Assembly: GCA_036478235.1 (NCBI GenBank)
Contig: JAZGDZ010000101.1
Location: 1 to 44,751, forward strand
Length of the DNA stretch: 44,751 nucleotides
Source of the DNA: JACZWZ01 sp036478235
Lineage (GTDB): Bacteria; Actinomycetota; Acidimicrobiia; Spongiisociales; UBA11373
Direction of reading: 5' to 3'
Part shown: positions 10,036 to 19,617 of the stretch, in pieces
Layout of the letters: each line of letters starts with the position of its first letter
Numbering within the stretch: position 1 is the first letter of the stretch
Position numbers and translations under genes: made by a program
Notes under the pieces: model-generated
Database searches by the model: none
Told to the model about the DNA's origin: nothing
What the model saw: only the letters and a program-made list of their open reading frames with translations

Positions 10036-10937
10036 GGGAACTCCCCCACGAAGCGGACCTCGGGCTCGAGGTCCATCCCCGTTTCCTCGAGCACCCGGGC
10101 TCGGACCAGGCCGACCAGCCGGTGCAGGTCCGACGCCGTGGCGCCATCGGCGGCGACGAAGAAGTTGCCGTGGCGCTCACTGACGCTGACGGCGCCGCAT
10201 GCCATACCCTTCAGTCCGAGTTCATCGATGATCCGGCCCGCGGAATCGCCCGGAGGGTTCTTGAAGACGCTCCCCGCATTGAGAGTGCCGCCAGGCTGGT
10301 TCTTGCGCCGCCATCGGCTGATCTCCCTGATCGTGCCCTCCGCTTCATCCGCGGGGCGGGCGAACGTCTCGAACCGCGCCTCGATGACGAACTCGAGGTC
10401 GTCCAGGTTGGAGTGCCGGTAGGACAGGTCGAGATCGTCGGGAGACCGGTCGCCCGCCGTGGCCGTGGCTCCGTCGAACACGCGGGCACTGATGAGCACA
10501 TCGCGGGTCTCGGAACCGTGGCACCCTGCGTTCATCCTCACCGCGCCTCCGACCGACCCCGGGATGCCGGTGTAGAACTCGAGGCCGCCTCGGCCTGCTC
10601 GGGCCGTCTCCCGAGCGAGAAGTGGTAGCGGCACGCCCGAGCCGGCCACGACGACGCCCTCGTCCGAAATCCGATGATGGGCGAGGGCCGGCCCGGGCCG
10701 CAGCACGATTCCCCCGAAGCCGTCATCTGCCACCACCACGTTGCTGCCGCGCCCGAGCGCAACGATTTGGAGCCCTTCCTCGGCAGACATCGAGTAGGCC
10801 TCGCGAAGGTCCTCTTCCCCCCCAACCCGGACCAGATAACGCGCCGGCCCTCCGAGCTTGTATGAGGTCAACGGCCCGAGGGCAATGCCCTCTTCCAAGC
10901 GGCCGGCTGCCCGCAGACGATCGATCGCCCGCATCAC
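10032..10937 (-). CDS. murB: UDP-N-acetylenolpyruvoylglucosamine reductase MurB
   Basis: An FAD enzyme that reduces UDP-GlcNAc-enolpyruvate to UDP-MurNAc using NADPH. The 301-aa protein shows the FAD-binding block ALGRGSNVVVADDGFGGIVL, then GLEFYTGIPGSVGGAVRMNA, the substrate region SYRHSNL, and the C-terminal GSVFKNPPGDSAGRIIDELG, with the active-site Ser of GSVFKNP. SYRHSNL, with Tyr and His, fits a type I-like MurB arrangement. The start overlaps the murC stop; GTG at 10937 or the next ATG are both possible. Lying between murC and ftsQ is the usual Gram-positive arrangement. Confidence 0.95.
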   Translation of the reverse strand: MMRAIDRLRAAGRLEEGIALGPLTSYKLGGPARYLVRVGGEEDLREAYSMSAEEGLQIVALGRGSNVVVADDGFGGIVLRPGPALAHHRISDEGVVVAGSGVPLPLLARETARAGRGGLEFYTGIPGSVGGAVRMNAGCHGSETRDVLISARVFDGATATAGDRSPDDLDLSYRHSNLDDLEFVIEARFETFARPADEAEGTIREISRWRRKNQPGGTLNAGSVFKNPPGDSAGRIIDELGLKGMACGAVSVSERHGNFFVAADGATASDLHRLVGLVRARVLEETGMDLEPEVRFVGEFP

Positions 10938-12292
10938 GCCTCGGGGAGGAGCGGGGCCAACTCGTCGGCGACCTGGGTTATGTCCCCGGCACCCAGCAGA
11001 AGCACCAGGTCACCCGGCTCCACGCGCCGTGCCACGGCGCTGGCGATGTCGACACGGCGCGGCACGTAGGTGACACGCTCCGGGCGATCGACCGCGTCGG
11101 CCACCGTCTTGCCGCTGACCCCCGGGATCGGCGCCTCACCGGCGGCGTAGACGTCGTTCACGAACACCAGGTCGGCCGCCGAGAGCGCCGCCCCGAGCGC
11201 TTGACCGTGCTCCTCGGTGCGGGTGAATCGGTGCGGCTGGAACACCGCGACCACCCGCCCATCGTGGCCTTGACGAGCGGCATGGATCGTCGCCGTCACC
11301 TCCGTCGGATGGTGGGCGTAGTCGTCGACGAGGATGACCCCGCCGCGCCGGCTGCGAATCTCGAAACGACGTCGCACCCCGGCGAAATGGGCAAGCCCTG
11401 CGGCGACGTCGGCAGGGTCGAATCCCAACTCCGCACAGAGGACGACCACGCCCGCGGCGTTTCGGGCGACATGGTCACCGGGTTTGGGCACGAACACCTC
11501 AACCGTGGCCGGTCCCACGAGGGTGAACCCGACTCCCCCATCGCGGCGTCTCGGCGTCACGATCCTCCATGAGGCATCGGGCGAGGTCCCGTAGCCGACC
11601 AAGGACCCATGAGCCGCCGCCAAGCGGCGGACCCCCTCATCGTCGACGCAGCCGACAACCGGTCCATCGACTCCAGCGGCTACCTCGGCGTAGGCGGCCT
11701 CCATGCTTTCGACCGAGCCGTAGTGGTCGAGATGGTCGGCCTCAATGTTCGTGACGAGCAGGGCTGCGAGGTCAAGCGCCAGGAACGTCCCGAAAGCCTC
11801 GTCCGCTTCGATTACGAAGAGATCCTCTTCCCCGAGATGGGCGTTGGTGTTGAGGTCGATGACTCGCCCCCCGACCATGAAGCTCGGATCGCGTCCCAGC
11901 CGCCGGAGGGCCGTGACCGCCATCGCCGAGCTCGTCGTCTTCCCGTGTGTGCCTGCCACACCGATGGACCGGAGCCGCTGCGTGAGCGCGGCGAGCAGCT
12001 GGGGGCGGTGCCAGATCTCGATCCCGGCCTTCCGGGCGGCAGCCAACTCCGGGTCGCGGTCGGGCACCGCCGAGGAAACGACAACGAGATCAGCTCGGGC
12101 GGCCGCCTCGGGGCGATGGCCCACCCACGTCTCCACTCCGGCCTCGCGCAACGCCGTGAGCATCGGCCCCGGTTTGAGGTCGGACCCCGTCACGACATGA
12201 CCGCGCTGGGCCAGCAGCTTGCCCAGACCCGACATCCCGGTGCCTCCGGCGCCGACCACATGGATGCGCCGGAACGGGACCAGATCAGGCAC
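10934..12292 (-). CDS. murC: UDP-N-acetylmuramate--L-alanine ligase MurC
   Basis: An ATP-dependent cytosolic ligase that adds L-Ala to UDP-MurNAc, the first step of stem-peptide synthesis. The 452-aa protein has the N-terminal Rossmann domain (IHVVGAGGTGMSGLGKLLA), the ATP P-loop GVAGTHGKTTSSAM, the metal/substrate segment NIEADHLDHYGS, and C-terminal blocks FAGVRRRFEIRS, DDYAHHPTEVTATI and FQPHRFTRT. The GTG at 12292 overlaps the end of murG by 8 bases and gives the standard N-terminus; the open frame upstream runs antisense-like inside murG. Confidence 0.96.
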   Translation of the reverse strand: MPDLVPFRRIHVVGAGGTGMSGLGKLLAQRGHVVTGSDLKPGPMLTALREAGVETWVGHRPEAAARADLVVVSSAVPDRDPELAAARKAGIEIWHRPQLLAALTQRLRSIGVAGTHGKTTSSAMAVTALRRLGRDPSFMVGGRVIDLNTNAHLGEEDLFVIEADEAFGTFLALDLAALLVTNIEADHLDHYGSVESMEAAYAEVAAGVDGPVVGCVDDEGVRRLAAAHGSLVGYGTSPDASWRIVTPRRRDGGVGFTLVGPATVEVFVPKPGDHVARNAAGVVVLCAELGFDPADVAAGLAHFAGVRRRFEIRSRRGGVILVDDYAHHPTEVTATIHAARQGHDGRVVAVFQPHRFTRTEEHGQALGAALSAADLVFVNDVYAAGEAPIPGVSGKTVADAVDRPERVTYVPRRVDIASAVARRVEPGDLVLLLGAGDITQVADELAPLLPEA

Positions 12293-13358
12293 GGGCCACC
12301 TCCACCAGGCGATCTGCGATGGCTCCTGAGGCATCGAGCAGCGCCTGGGACAGGGCGGCGTGGCCCATGGCGGCCAGTCCCGGTTCGTTCGCCAAGAGCG
12401 CCTCGATCCGACCCGGAAGCGAGCCAACGTCCCCCTCGGGGACTATCTCGGCCCCCCCGGCATCCCCCAGAGATCGGGCGTTCCAATCCTGCCCGACCCG
12501 GGCGAGCGGCACGAGCATCGAGGGTGTTCCGGTGGCGGCGAGCTCGCTCACGGTCATTGCTCCCGCCCGGCACACGACGAGGTCGACGGCGGCATAGAAG
12601 TACTCCATCTCCGGTTCGAATGGAAGGCATACCCACGGTAGTGACGCCGAGTTGGCGCGACGCGCCATGTCGTCAAAGGCGTTGCGGCCCGTGAGGTGAA
12701 TGACCGAGCCGACGGCACCGGCCGAGACGATTGCAGGGACCGACTGGTTCAGAACCCGGGCCCCAAGTGAGCCTCCGAGAACTCCGAGCACCGGACCGGC
12801 GCCCTCGACTCCGTACCGACGCCTGCCACGGGTGCGCAACGCCCTGCGATCGAATCGATCGATCTGGGGACGCAGAGGATTTCCAACGACGACGGATCTA
12901 GGCAGCCGCTGCGACCGGCCGGGAAGTCCTAGGAAGGTGACCTCGGCGCGACGAGCGGCAAACCGCGCTGCCAGGCCCGGCGCGGCGTTCTGCTCCTGGA
13001 GGATCAACGCAAGACCGGCGCGCCGCGCCGCCATCGCCGCCGGAACGGTCACGTAGCCGGACATCCCGAGCACGACACGGGCTCCGGCGCGACGGATCTC
13101 GTCCGCCATCGAGGAGGCGGTTCGTCGTACGACCGCGGGAATGAAGAGGTTCTCGATCGAGAGCGAGCGACGAAGCTTGGTCAGCTCGAACCCGATGAAC
13201 CGGAACCCGGCCTGTGGCGCCGCCTCGGCCTCGAGCCGGTCTCCCCCGATGAACAGAATCTCAGGCCGGCCGACCCCCCGATCGACGAGAGATTCCGCCA
13301 CGGCCAGGGCTGGATAGACATGGCCTCCGGTCCCTGCGGCTGCGATGACGTACGTCAC
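12285..13358 (-). CDS. murG: UDP-GlcNAc:lipid I N-acetylglucosaminyltransferase MurG
   Basis: A peripheral membrane GT-B glycosyltransferase that converts lipid I to lipid II on the cytoplasmic face. The 357-aa protein begins with the G-loop YVIAAAGTGGHVYPALAVAE, has GMSGYVTVPAAMAARRAG, LILQEQNAAPGLAARFAA, the C-domain loop LGVLGGSLGARVLNQ, and the donor site VVCRAGAMTVSELAATGTP. The GTG start overlaps the ftsW stop by 4 bases. Sitting between ftsW and murC is the classic dcw order. Confidence 0.96.
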   Translation of the reverse strand: MTYVIAAAGTGGHVYPALAVAESLVDRGVGRPEILFIGGDRLEAEAAPQAGFRFIGFELTKLRRSLSIENLFIPAVVRRTASSMADEIRRAGARVVLGMSGYVTVPAAMAARRAGLALILQEQNAAPGLAARFAARRAEVTFLGLPGRSQRLPRSVVVGNPLRPQIDRFDRRALRTRGRRRYGVEGAGPVLGVLGGSLGARVLNQSVPAIVSAGAVGSVIHLTGRNAFDDMARRANSASLPWVCLPFEPEMEYFYAAVDLVVCRAGAMTVSELAATGTPSMLVPLARVGQDWNARSLGDAGGAEIVPEGDVGSLPGRIEALLANEPGLAAMGHAALSQALLDASGAIADRLVEVARA

Positions 13359-14527
13359 CCGATCGACACTTCGATGTTCGGGCGGTGCCGCGCCACGCTG
13401 ACCAGGACGCCGACACCGACCATCGACATGATGAGAGCGGTTCCGCCGAAGGAGACAAAGGGGAGGGGCACTCCGGTGATCGGGAGTATCCCGGTGACGC
13501 CACCAATGTTGACGATGGCCTGGGTGGCAAGCCATGTTGTGATCCCAATGGCGAGCAGCCGTCCAAAGCGATCGGAGGCCCTGACGGCGATGTAGGTCCC
13601 GGCGAGTGTGAACGCAACGAAGAGGGCGACAACCGTGAGCGAGCCCACCAATCCCGTCTCCTCCCCAATGATCGAAAAGACGAAGTCGGTGTGGGCATTG
13701 GGCAGGAACGACCAGCGCGCCCGGCTGGCACCGAGGCCCACCCCCCACAGACCGCCCGTTCCCAGCGCCACGAGGCTCTGCACGGCCTGATATGAGGAGC
13801 CCAACGGATCGGACTGGAGATCGAGGAACGCCGTCACCCTCGCCCATCGATAGGGAGATGCGGCCGCGGCAAGCAAGGCGGCACCGCTACCCAGCAGAGC
13901 ACTACCGAAGACGTAGACAAAGGGCGCGGCGCTGGCGACGAGGACGGCGAGGGCGCCCGCCCCGACCACGAGCGTCGTCCCCAGGTCGGGCTGAACGATC
14001 ACGAGGGAGGCGACGATCCCCACCGAGCCGGCCACCGGCCAGAAGAATTCGCCCACCCGGTTCATCGATCCCTCGTGACGTGATACCAACGTCGCCAAAA
14101 AGAGGATCGTCGTCAGCTTGGCGATCTCAGAGGGCTGAATGGTCATCGGACCGGCCTGAAGCCATCGGGTGGCGCCGTTGGTCTTCACACCGACGAGGAG
14201 AACGGCCAAGAGCAGCACCACCGTGACCACGAACAAGGGAAAGGCCATCCTCCTCCACCACCGCAGCGGAATGAAGGAGGCCACGACGAATCCGGCGAGA
14301 CCTATTCCGAGCCAGGCGATCTGTCGCTTGAAATAGAAGAGCCCGTCTCCGGTCTCGCTGAGGCCGAGCACCGAGGATGCCGACAGGATCGAGCCAATGC
14401 CGACCACCAGCAACAGGCCGACCGGGATCAGGAGGGCGGCGATCGTGCGCGAGGATCCCTGGGCCCGGAGTTGCGCCTCCCTGACTGATGCTCGGTTGGC
14501 GGGCATCGCCACCACGCTCATCGCCAT
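13355..14527 (-). CDS. ftsW: Septal peptidoglycan polymerase FtsW (SEDS family)
   Basis: A SEDS glycosyltransferase that polymerises lipid II at the septum with the class B PBP FtsI. The 390-aa protein has about ten transmembrane segments after a short N-terminal tail. Signatures include KTNGATRWLQAGPMTIQPSE, with the SEDS P-S-E block, IVQPDLGTTLV with the conserved catalytic Asp region, PNAHTDFVFSIIGEETGLVG and the C-terminal GVPLPFVSFGGTALI. The ATG at 14527 overlaps the murD stop by one base. The 3' end overlaps murG by 4 bases. Confidence 0.95.
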   Translation of the reverse strand: MAMSVVAMPANRASVREAQLRAQGSSRTIAALLIPVGLLLVVGIGSILSASSVLGLSETGDGLFYFKRQIAWLGIGLAGFVVASFIPLRWWRRMAFPLFVVTVVLLLAVLLVGVKTNGATRWLQAGPMTIQPSEIAKLTTILFLATLVSRHEGSMNRVGEFFWPVAGSVGIVASLVIVQPDLGTTLVVGAGALAVLVASAAPFVYVFGSALLGSGAALLAAAASPYRWARVTAFLDLQSDPLGSSYQAVQSLVALGTGGLWGVGLGASRARWSFLPNAHTDFVFSIIGEETGLVGSLTVVALFVAFTLAGTYIAVRASDRFGRLLAIGITTWLATQAIVNIGGVTGILPITGVPLPFVSFGGTALIMSMVGVGVLVSVARHRPNIEVSIG

Positions 14528-15807
14528 CAGGTCCCCACCCGCGCCCGCACTGCGGCTGCGAATTCGTCGCCGCGATGCCCGTATGAATCGAACATGTCGA
14601 AGCTGGCACACCCCGGCGCCAACAGCACCACATCGCCCGGCCGGGCGATCGTCATCGCCCGATCAACGGCGTCGGCCATGGATCCGGCGCCGAACCCGTC
14701 CGGCCGCTCTCCAAGCAGATCCGGGGCGCTCTCACCGATTGCGACCAGCTCCCTGACGCTATCGGCCTCGGCCAGTGGACGCACGTCGAGCCCCTTCGCC
14801 CTACCGCCGGCGATCAGCACCACGCTGGGGTACGACTCGATCGCAGCCAGAGCCGCATGAGGGTTCGTCGCCTTCGAGTCGTCGATCCAGGTGACGCCGT
14901 CGGCGGCGGCCACGACCTCACGTCTGTGCCGACCGGGGAGGTACCCCAGCGCGGCTTCGGCGATACCGCTCTCGGTGGCCCCGAGTACCCCGGCCAGCTC
15001 GGCGGCTACGGCGATATCGACCAGCATCACCGGGTCGCGGCGCGGCAGCTCCTCGAGAGGAACCGAGGCACCACCCAGCCACAGTTCGTCGCCGTCCCTC
15101 CCCGAAGCCTCCGACCGGCGACTGCCGGAGACCCCGATCCGTCGGGTCCCCGACGCCGCGACCAGGCCTACGGCCCCCGCATCATCGGCATCGAACACCA
15201 GCGGCGACTCAGCAGCCATGTTCTCGAAGATTCGGGCTTTGGCCGCGCCGTAGGCGGCGACGTCAACGTGCCAGTCAAGGTGATCGGGAGCAAAGTTTAC
15301 GATCGCGGCTGCATCGGGGCTGAAGGTATCGATGAAGCGCAGCTGGAAGGACGACGCCTCCACGATCAGGGCCTGATGGCCGGCCGCCGCAAGAAGGGCG
15401 ACCGGCTCGCCGATGTTCCCTGCCGAAACGGCATCGACCCCCGAAAAGCGGAGCATGGACGTCGTCAGCTCCGTCACGGTCGTCTTGCCGTTCGTGCCGG
15501 TAACGGCGGCCATCGGGATGCCGCCCAGGCTGCGCATCCCGAGCTCGAGTTCGCTCCACAGCGTGACACCCGACGCCAGTACATCCCGGAGAGGCCGAGA
15601 ACTCTCCGGGACTCCGGGCGAGGTCACGACCAGGTCGACGCCCGCCAGCAGCGATCCCTCCCAGGAGCCCGTTCGCACCTCGTCTGCGGCAACACCCGCG
15701 GCAGCCTTGGGGTCGGCGTCGTAGCCGATCACGCGTTCCCCCTGAGACTTGAGGAGGTCGACGGCTGCCCGACCACTGACGGCCAGTCCGATCACGAGGG
15801 CGGTCAT
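14527..15807 (-). CDS. murD: UDP-N-acetylmuramoylalanine--D-glutamate ligase MurD
   Basis: Adds D-Glu to UDP-MurNAc-L-Ala, consuming ATP in the cytosol. The 426-aa protein has a Rossmann N-domain (MTALVIGLAVSGRAAVDLL), the P-loop AVTGTNGKTTVTELTTSM, substrate motif EASSFQLRFID followed by NFAPDHLDWH, and C-domain blocks WIDDSKATNPHAALAAI, VLIAGGRAKGLD and LLAPGCASFDMFDSYGHRGD. The ATG at 15807 overlaps the mraY stop (ATGA), so the longer open frame upstream is ignored. Confidence 0.96.
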   Translation of the reverse strand: MTALVIGLAVSGRAAVDLLKSQGERVIGYDADPKAAAGVAADEVRTGSWEGSLLAGVDLVVTSPGVPESSRPLRDVLASGVTLWSELELGMRSLGGIPMAAVTGTNGKTTVTELTTSMLRFSGVDAVSAGNIGEPVALLAAAGHQALIVEASSFQLRFIDTFSPDAAAIVNFAPDHLDWHVDVAAYGAAKARIFENMAAESPLVFDADDAGAVGLVAASGTRRIGVSGSRRSEASGRDGDELWLGGASVPLEELPRRDPVMLVDIAVAAELAGVLGATESGIAEAALGYLPGRHRREVVAAADGVTWIDDSKATNPHAALAAIESYPSVVLIAGGRAKGLDVRPLAEADSVRELVAIGESAPDLLGERPDGFGAGSMADAVDRAMTIARPGDVVLLAPGCASFDMFDSYGHRGDEFAAAVRARVGT

Positions 15808-16850
15808 CCGACGCCCCCTCCGGTGATGAAGTCGCCGTAGAAAAGCCCGAGTCCGAACGTCACGAAGATGGCGGCCAGGATCCAGAATCGGATGATCACG
15901 GTGGTCTCGGGCCAACCCTTGAGTTCGAAGTGGTGGTGCACCGGCGCCATGCGGAAGATTCGCTTGCCCCAGCCGCGGAACGAGGCCACCTGAAGGATCA
16001 CCGAGGCGGTTTCCATGACGTACAGGCCGCCGAGCACGATCAGAAGCAGATGGGTGTTGGTCAGAAGCGCAAGGGCCGCCATCGCCCCTCCCAGCGCCTG
16101 TGAGCCGGTGTCTCCCATGAAGATGCGCGCCGGAGCGGCGTTCCACCAGAGGAAGCCGAGCGCCGCCCCGGCAAAGGAGGCGCTGAGGATCGCCAGCTCG
16201 AGAGTGCCGAGGTTCGCGTAGAACTCGGGGTGGCGGAACTGCCAGAAGGAGATGATGACGAACGCCCCGAAAACCAGTGAAGCCGAGCCTGAGACGAGAC
16301 CGTCGAGCCCATCGGCGAGGTTTACGGCGTTGGCCGTGGCAGTGAGCATCACGAGCACCCAGATCACGTAAAACGGCCCAAGGTCGAGCCCGAGGGGTCG
16401 TGTAAAGGAGAGCTCCGTCTCGACCCCGGATCCGATCGCGCCCCAGGCGAAGAGCCCGGCGACGGCGAGCTGACCGGTGAACTTCCACCGCTTCTTCAGC
16501 CCAAGGTTGCGAGCCCGGGTCACCTTGGAGAGATCGTCGAGGAACCCGATGAAACCCATGCCGACGAACGCCAACAGCACCAGCAGCCCCTGGACTGGAA
16601 ACTCGCGGAATCCGGGGTCGAGGACTCCCTCCGGAGATCGAGCGTCGACGTGTCCGAACAGCCAGCCGGCGACTACGGCGATGACGATGACCAGCCCACC
16701 CATGGTGGGCGTACCCCGCTTGTGGTCATGGTCCACCTCATCCTGGATGAATTGGCCGACCGAACGGGCTCTGAGGAAGCGGATGGCAAGAGGCGTCAGC
16801 AAGATCGTCACGATGAAGGACACGCCGGCGGCGGCCAGCATCGCGATCAT
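15804..16850 (-). CDS. mraY: Phospho-N-acetylmuramoyl-pentapeptide transferase MraY
   Basis: An integral membrane enzyme that transfers phospho-MurNAc-pentapeptide to undecaprenyl phosphate, giving lipid I. The 348-aa protein has about ten transmembrane segments. Family signatures: DHDHKRGTPTMGGLVIVIAV, MGFIGFLDDLSKV with the DD pair, NAVNLADGLDGLVSGSASL, a metal site, and the C-terminal MAPVHHHFELKGWPET with the HHH motif. It starts within the murF stop (ATGA) and ends in the murD start. Confidence 0.97.
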   Translation of the reverse strand: MIAMLAAAGVSFIVTILLTPLAIRFLRARSVGQFIQDEVDHDHKRGTPTMGGLVIVIAVVAGWLFGHVDARSPEGVLDPGFREFPVQGLLVLLAFVGMGFIGFLDDLSKVTRARNLGLKKRWKFTGQLAVAGLFAWGAIGSGVETELSFTRPLGLDLGPFYVIWVLVMLTATANAVNLADGLDGLVSGSASLVFGAFVIISFWQFRHPEFYANLGTLELAILSASFAGAALGFLWWNAAPARIFMGDTGSQALGGAMAALALLTNTHLLLIVLGGLYVMETASVILQVASFRGWGKRIFRMAPVHHHFELKGWPETTVIIRFWILAAIFVTFGLGLFYGDFITGGGVG

Positions 16851-18181
16851 GAGCCACCGTCCTCGAAGGCGGCAGCCACCGACTCCAGGCCGGCAGCGCG
16901 CGACGCCTTGATCAGCACTACGTCTCCAGGTTCGAGCAGTCGGTGTAGTGCATCGACCGCTGCCGCCGCGTCCGCTACAGCAGTGGCGGCCTCACCGGCT
17001 CCGATGGCGAGGCCGGGATCCTCGCCGACGGCCAGCACCCGGAAGCCGAGCGCTGCCGCCTGCTCGCCTGCTTCACGATGTGCCGCGACTTCGAACTCGC
17101 CCAACTCGTGCATCTTGCCGAGCACCGCGAAATGACGACCCGGCATTTCGGCCACGGTGGCGAGCGCCGCCGCCATCGAGTCGGGATTGGCGTTGTAGGA
17201 GTCGTTGACTATCACGATCGATCCCGAGCCGAAGGGAACCTCGGCGAGCTCCATGCGCCACGGCGACACCTCGGCAGCGGCAAGGCGGCCTGCTGCCGTC
17301 TCGAAATCCTCGCCCACCGCGACCGCGGCAGCGACGGCTGCGGCGCTGTTCACGGGCTGATGTCGGCCCGGCAGGCGCAAAGCCACTGCAGCTGAAACGC
17401 CCTCGTGATGGAGCACGAAGCGGGTCCGGCCCGAGTCGTCCACGACGACATCGCGGGCATCGACGTCCGCTCCGGCCGCCTCCCCGAATGTGATCAAGCC
17501 CCCCGATCGACGCGAGGCGAGCCGGTCATCGGCGGCGGGCAGCACTGCGATCCCCTCCGGGCCGAGAGCATCGACCAGCTCCCACTTCGCCTCGATCACT
17601 CGGTCCACAGTTCCGAACATTTCGAGGTGCGCCCTGCCCACGTTGGTGATCACCGCGACATCCGGCAAGATCGCCTCGGCCAGGTGGGCGATGTGGCCCG
17701 GACCGCGGCTTCCCACCTCGACCACCAATGCGGTCGCATCGTCCGGCGTCCCGAGCAGCGTGAGCGGCACGCCGAACTCGTTGTTGTAGGAGTGGGGGGA
17801 TGTATGCGTCCCGATGCCGAGCACTGCCCCCGTCAAGTCCTTGGTCGTCGTCTTGCCGCTGCTCCCGGTAACGGCCACCACCGGCACCGTCAATTCCTTC
17901 CGGCGGGCCATCGCCATTCTGCGAAGAGCTTCGATGGTGTCGTCGACCTCGACGCCAGCGACACCGGCCGGTAGCCGTCCCCTCTCGGCAACGACGGCCA
18001 CAGCGCCGGAAGTGACCGCATCGGAGATGAAACGGTGTCCGTCGTGATTCTCCCCGCGTACCGCCACGAAGACGGCATCGTCACCGACGGCGCGCGAATC
18101 GGTGGTCACGGAGCGGACCGTCGCTTCGCCCGCAGCGGTTCCCCGACACTCCTCGGCGATCCGAGCCAGGTCCCACCTCAC
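16847..18181 (-). CDS. murF: UDP-MurNAc-tripeptide--D-alanyl-D-alanine ligase MurF
   Basis: Adds D-Ala-D-Ala to the UDP-MurNAc tripeptide, completing the cytosolic pentapeptide precursor. The 444-aa protein shows the N-terminal DSRAVGDDAVFVAVRGENHDG region, the P-loop VAVTGSSGKTTTKDL, EVGSRGPGHIAHLAE, NVGRAHLEMFG, and the C-domain VNDSYNANPDSMAAAL block, typical of MurF. The GTG start overlaps the murE stop (GTGA). Confidence 0.96.
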   Translation of the reverse strand: MRWDLARIAEECRGTAAGEATVRSVTTDSRAVGDDAVFVAVRGENHDGHRFISDAVTSGAVAVVAERGRLPAGVAGVEVDDTIEALRRMAMARRKELTVPVVAVTGSSGKTTTKDLTGAVLGIGTHTSPHSYNNEFGVPLTLLGTPDDATALVVEVGSRGPGHIAHLAEAILPDVAVITNVGRAHLEMFGTVDRVIEAKWELVDALGPEGIAVLPAADDRLASRRSGGLITFGEAAGADVDARDVVVDDSGRTRFVLHHEGVSAAVALRLPGRHQPVNSAAAVAAAVAVGEDFETAAGRLAAAEVSPWRMELAEVPFGSGSIVIVNDSYNANPDSMAAALATVAEMPGRHFAVLGKMHELGEFEVAAHREAGEQAAALGFRVLAVGEDPGLAIGAGEAATAVADAAAAVDALHRLLEPGDVVLIKASRAAGLESVAAAFEDGGS

Positions 18182-19617
18182 CGCGCCGCCTCCTCACGGG
18201 CCACCTGGCGGTCGTCGAAGGGCCTCAGTTCACCCGCCACCTCCTGAAACTGCTCGTGTCCCTTGCCGAGGATGAGCACCACGTCCTCGGAAGTCGCCCG
18301 CTCGATGGCCGCCCGAATGGCTTCACGGCGGTCCACGACGACCAGTGCGTCCGCTCCGGCTCCCGCCGCCACCTCGGAGGCGATAAAAGCCGGATCTTCC
18401 GACCTCGGATTGTCGGTCGTGATCACGGCCAGGTCGGCCGTGGCGACGGCCGCCCCCATGAGAGGGCGCTTCTCGCGGTCACGATCACCCCCGGCGCCAA
18501 CGACCGCGATCACCCTCCCACCGCCGGCAAGCTCCCGCGCCGCCACTACGACGGATTCGACGCCTTCGGGGGTGTGGGCGTAATCGACCACGACGGTGCA
18601 GTCCTTCCTGGTATTGACGATCTCAAACCGACCCGGGATCGAGGTCACGCGCCCGATGCCGTCGGCGATCGTATCCCACGCGATGCCGAGCGCGTTGGCG
18701 CACGCGGCTGCAACGAGGGCGTTTTCCATGTTGAATCGTCCGGCGAGCCGAAGATGGATCCGGGCACCACCTCCGCGACCCGCGACATCGAACACGGAGC
18801 CGTCGAGCGTGACGGCCACGGGCTTGCCGCGCACGTCGGCGTCGCCCATGCCGACCGACACGATGGGGACCTCGGCCTCGGCAGCCAGTCTGGCGCCGGC
18901 GGGATCATCAACCCACACCACACCAAGCGCCGAGCGATCGAACAGCTTCGCCTTCGCTTGGAAATAATCCTCCATGTCCTCGTGGAAGTCGAGATGATCC
19001 TGAGAAAGGTTGGTGAAAGCGCCGACACGGAACTCTGTGGCGTCCACCCGCCCGAGGACCAGGGCATGGGAAGACACCTCTACCGCGGCGATGTCGACTC
19101 CCCTGCCGGCCATCTCGGCCAGCATCCGTTGCAGGTCGGTCGCTTCGGGCGTTGTGCGAACCAGGTCGACCGGCTCGCCGTTGATTCTGGCTCCGGCCGT
19201 ACTGAGGATCGCCTGGGGGATCCCGGCCGCGGCGGCGATCGACTCGAGAAAGTGGGCCACCGTAGTCTTCCCATTTGTGCCGGTGATACCCACCAGGCGA
19301 AGCCGGTGCGAGGGGTTTCCATAGATCGCCGCGGAAATGCGCCCGAGGGCAGACCGCACGTCGGGGACGACGATGGCGGCGACGTCGGAGGGCACCGCGA
19401 CCGGGTCGTCCACACACAGAGCGGCCGCGCCCGACTCGAGCGCGTCTCCGATGAACTCGTGCCCGTCCGTCACAAAGCCCCGGACCGCAGCGAACAACAT
19501 CCCGACGCGCACCTGCCGCGAATCATGGGTGATCCCGGCCACCTTGATACTTCCGTCTCCGATCACCCTGCCGGAGACGGAGCGCGCAACGAACTCCACG
19601 GTGAGAGGCTCATCCAT
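18178..19617 (-). CDS. murE: UDP-MurNAc-L-Ala-D-Glu--meso-diaminopimelate ligase MurE
   Basis: Adds the third stem-peptide residue. The 479-aa protein has the N-terminal DSRQVRVGMLFAAVRG segment, P-loop GITGTNGKTTVAHFLE, substrate blocks TTPEATDLQRML and EVSSHALVLGRV, NLSQDHLDFH, and the specificity motif DNPRSEDP. This DNPR motif is characteristic of enzymes that use meso-diaminopimelate rather than L-lysine, so the peptidoglycan is probably DAP-type. The ATG at 19617 overlaps the ftsI stop by 8 bases. C-terminal GKGHEQFQ is also typical. Confidence 0.96.
   Translation of the reverse strand: MDEPLTVEFVARSVSGRVIGDGSIKVAGITHDSRQVRVGMLFAAVRGFVTDGHEFIGDALESGAAALCVDDPVAVPSDVAAIVVPDVRSALGRISAAIYGNPSHRLRLVGITGTNGKTTVAHFLESIAAAAGIPQAILSTAGARINGEPVDLVRTTPEATDLQRMLAEMAGRGVDIAAVEVSSHALVLGRVDATEFRVGAFTNLSQDHLDFHEDMEDYFQAKAKLFDRSALGVVWVDDPAGARLAAEAEVPIVSVGMGDADVRGKPVAVTLDGSVFDVAGRGGGARIHLRLAGRFNMENALVAAACANALGIAWDTIADGIGRVTSIPGRFEIVNTRKDCTVVVDYAHTPEGVESVVVAARELAGGGRVIAVVGAGGDRDREKRPLMGAAVATADLAVITTDNPRSEDPAFIASEVAAGAGADALVVVDRREAIRAAIERATSEDVVLILGKGHEQFQEVAGELRPFDDRQVAREEAAR

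Noticed and set aside
15808..16488. Upstream extension of murD in the same frame
   Set aside because: It overlaps mraY on the same strand in another frame and has no MurD-like sequence; the ATG overlapping the mraY stop is the natural start.
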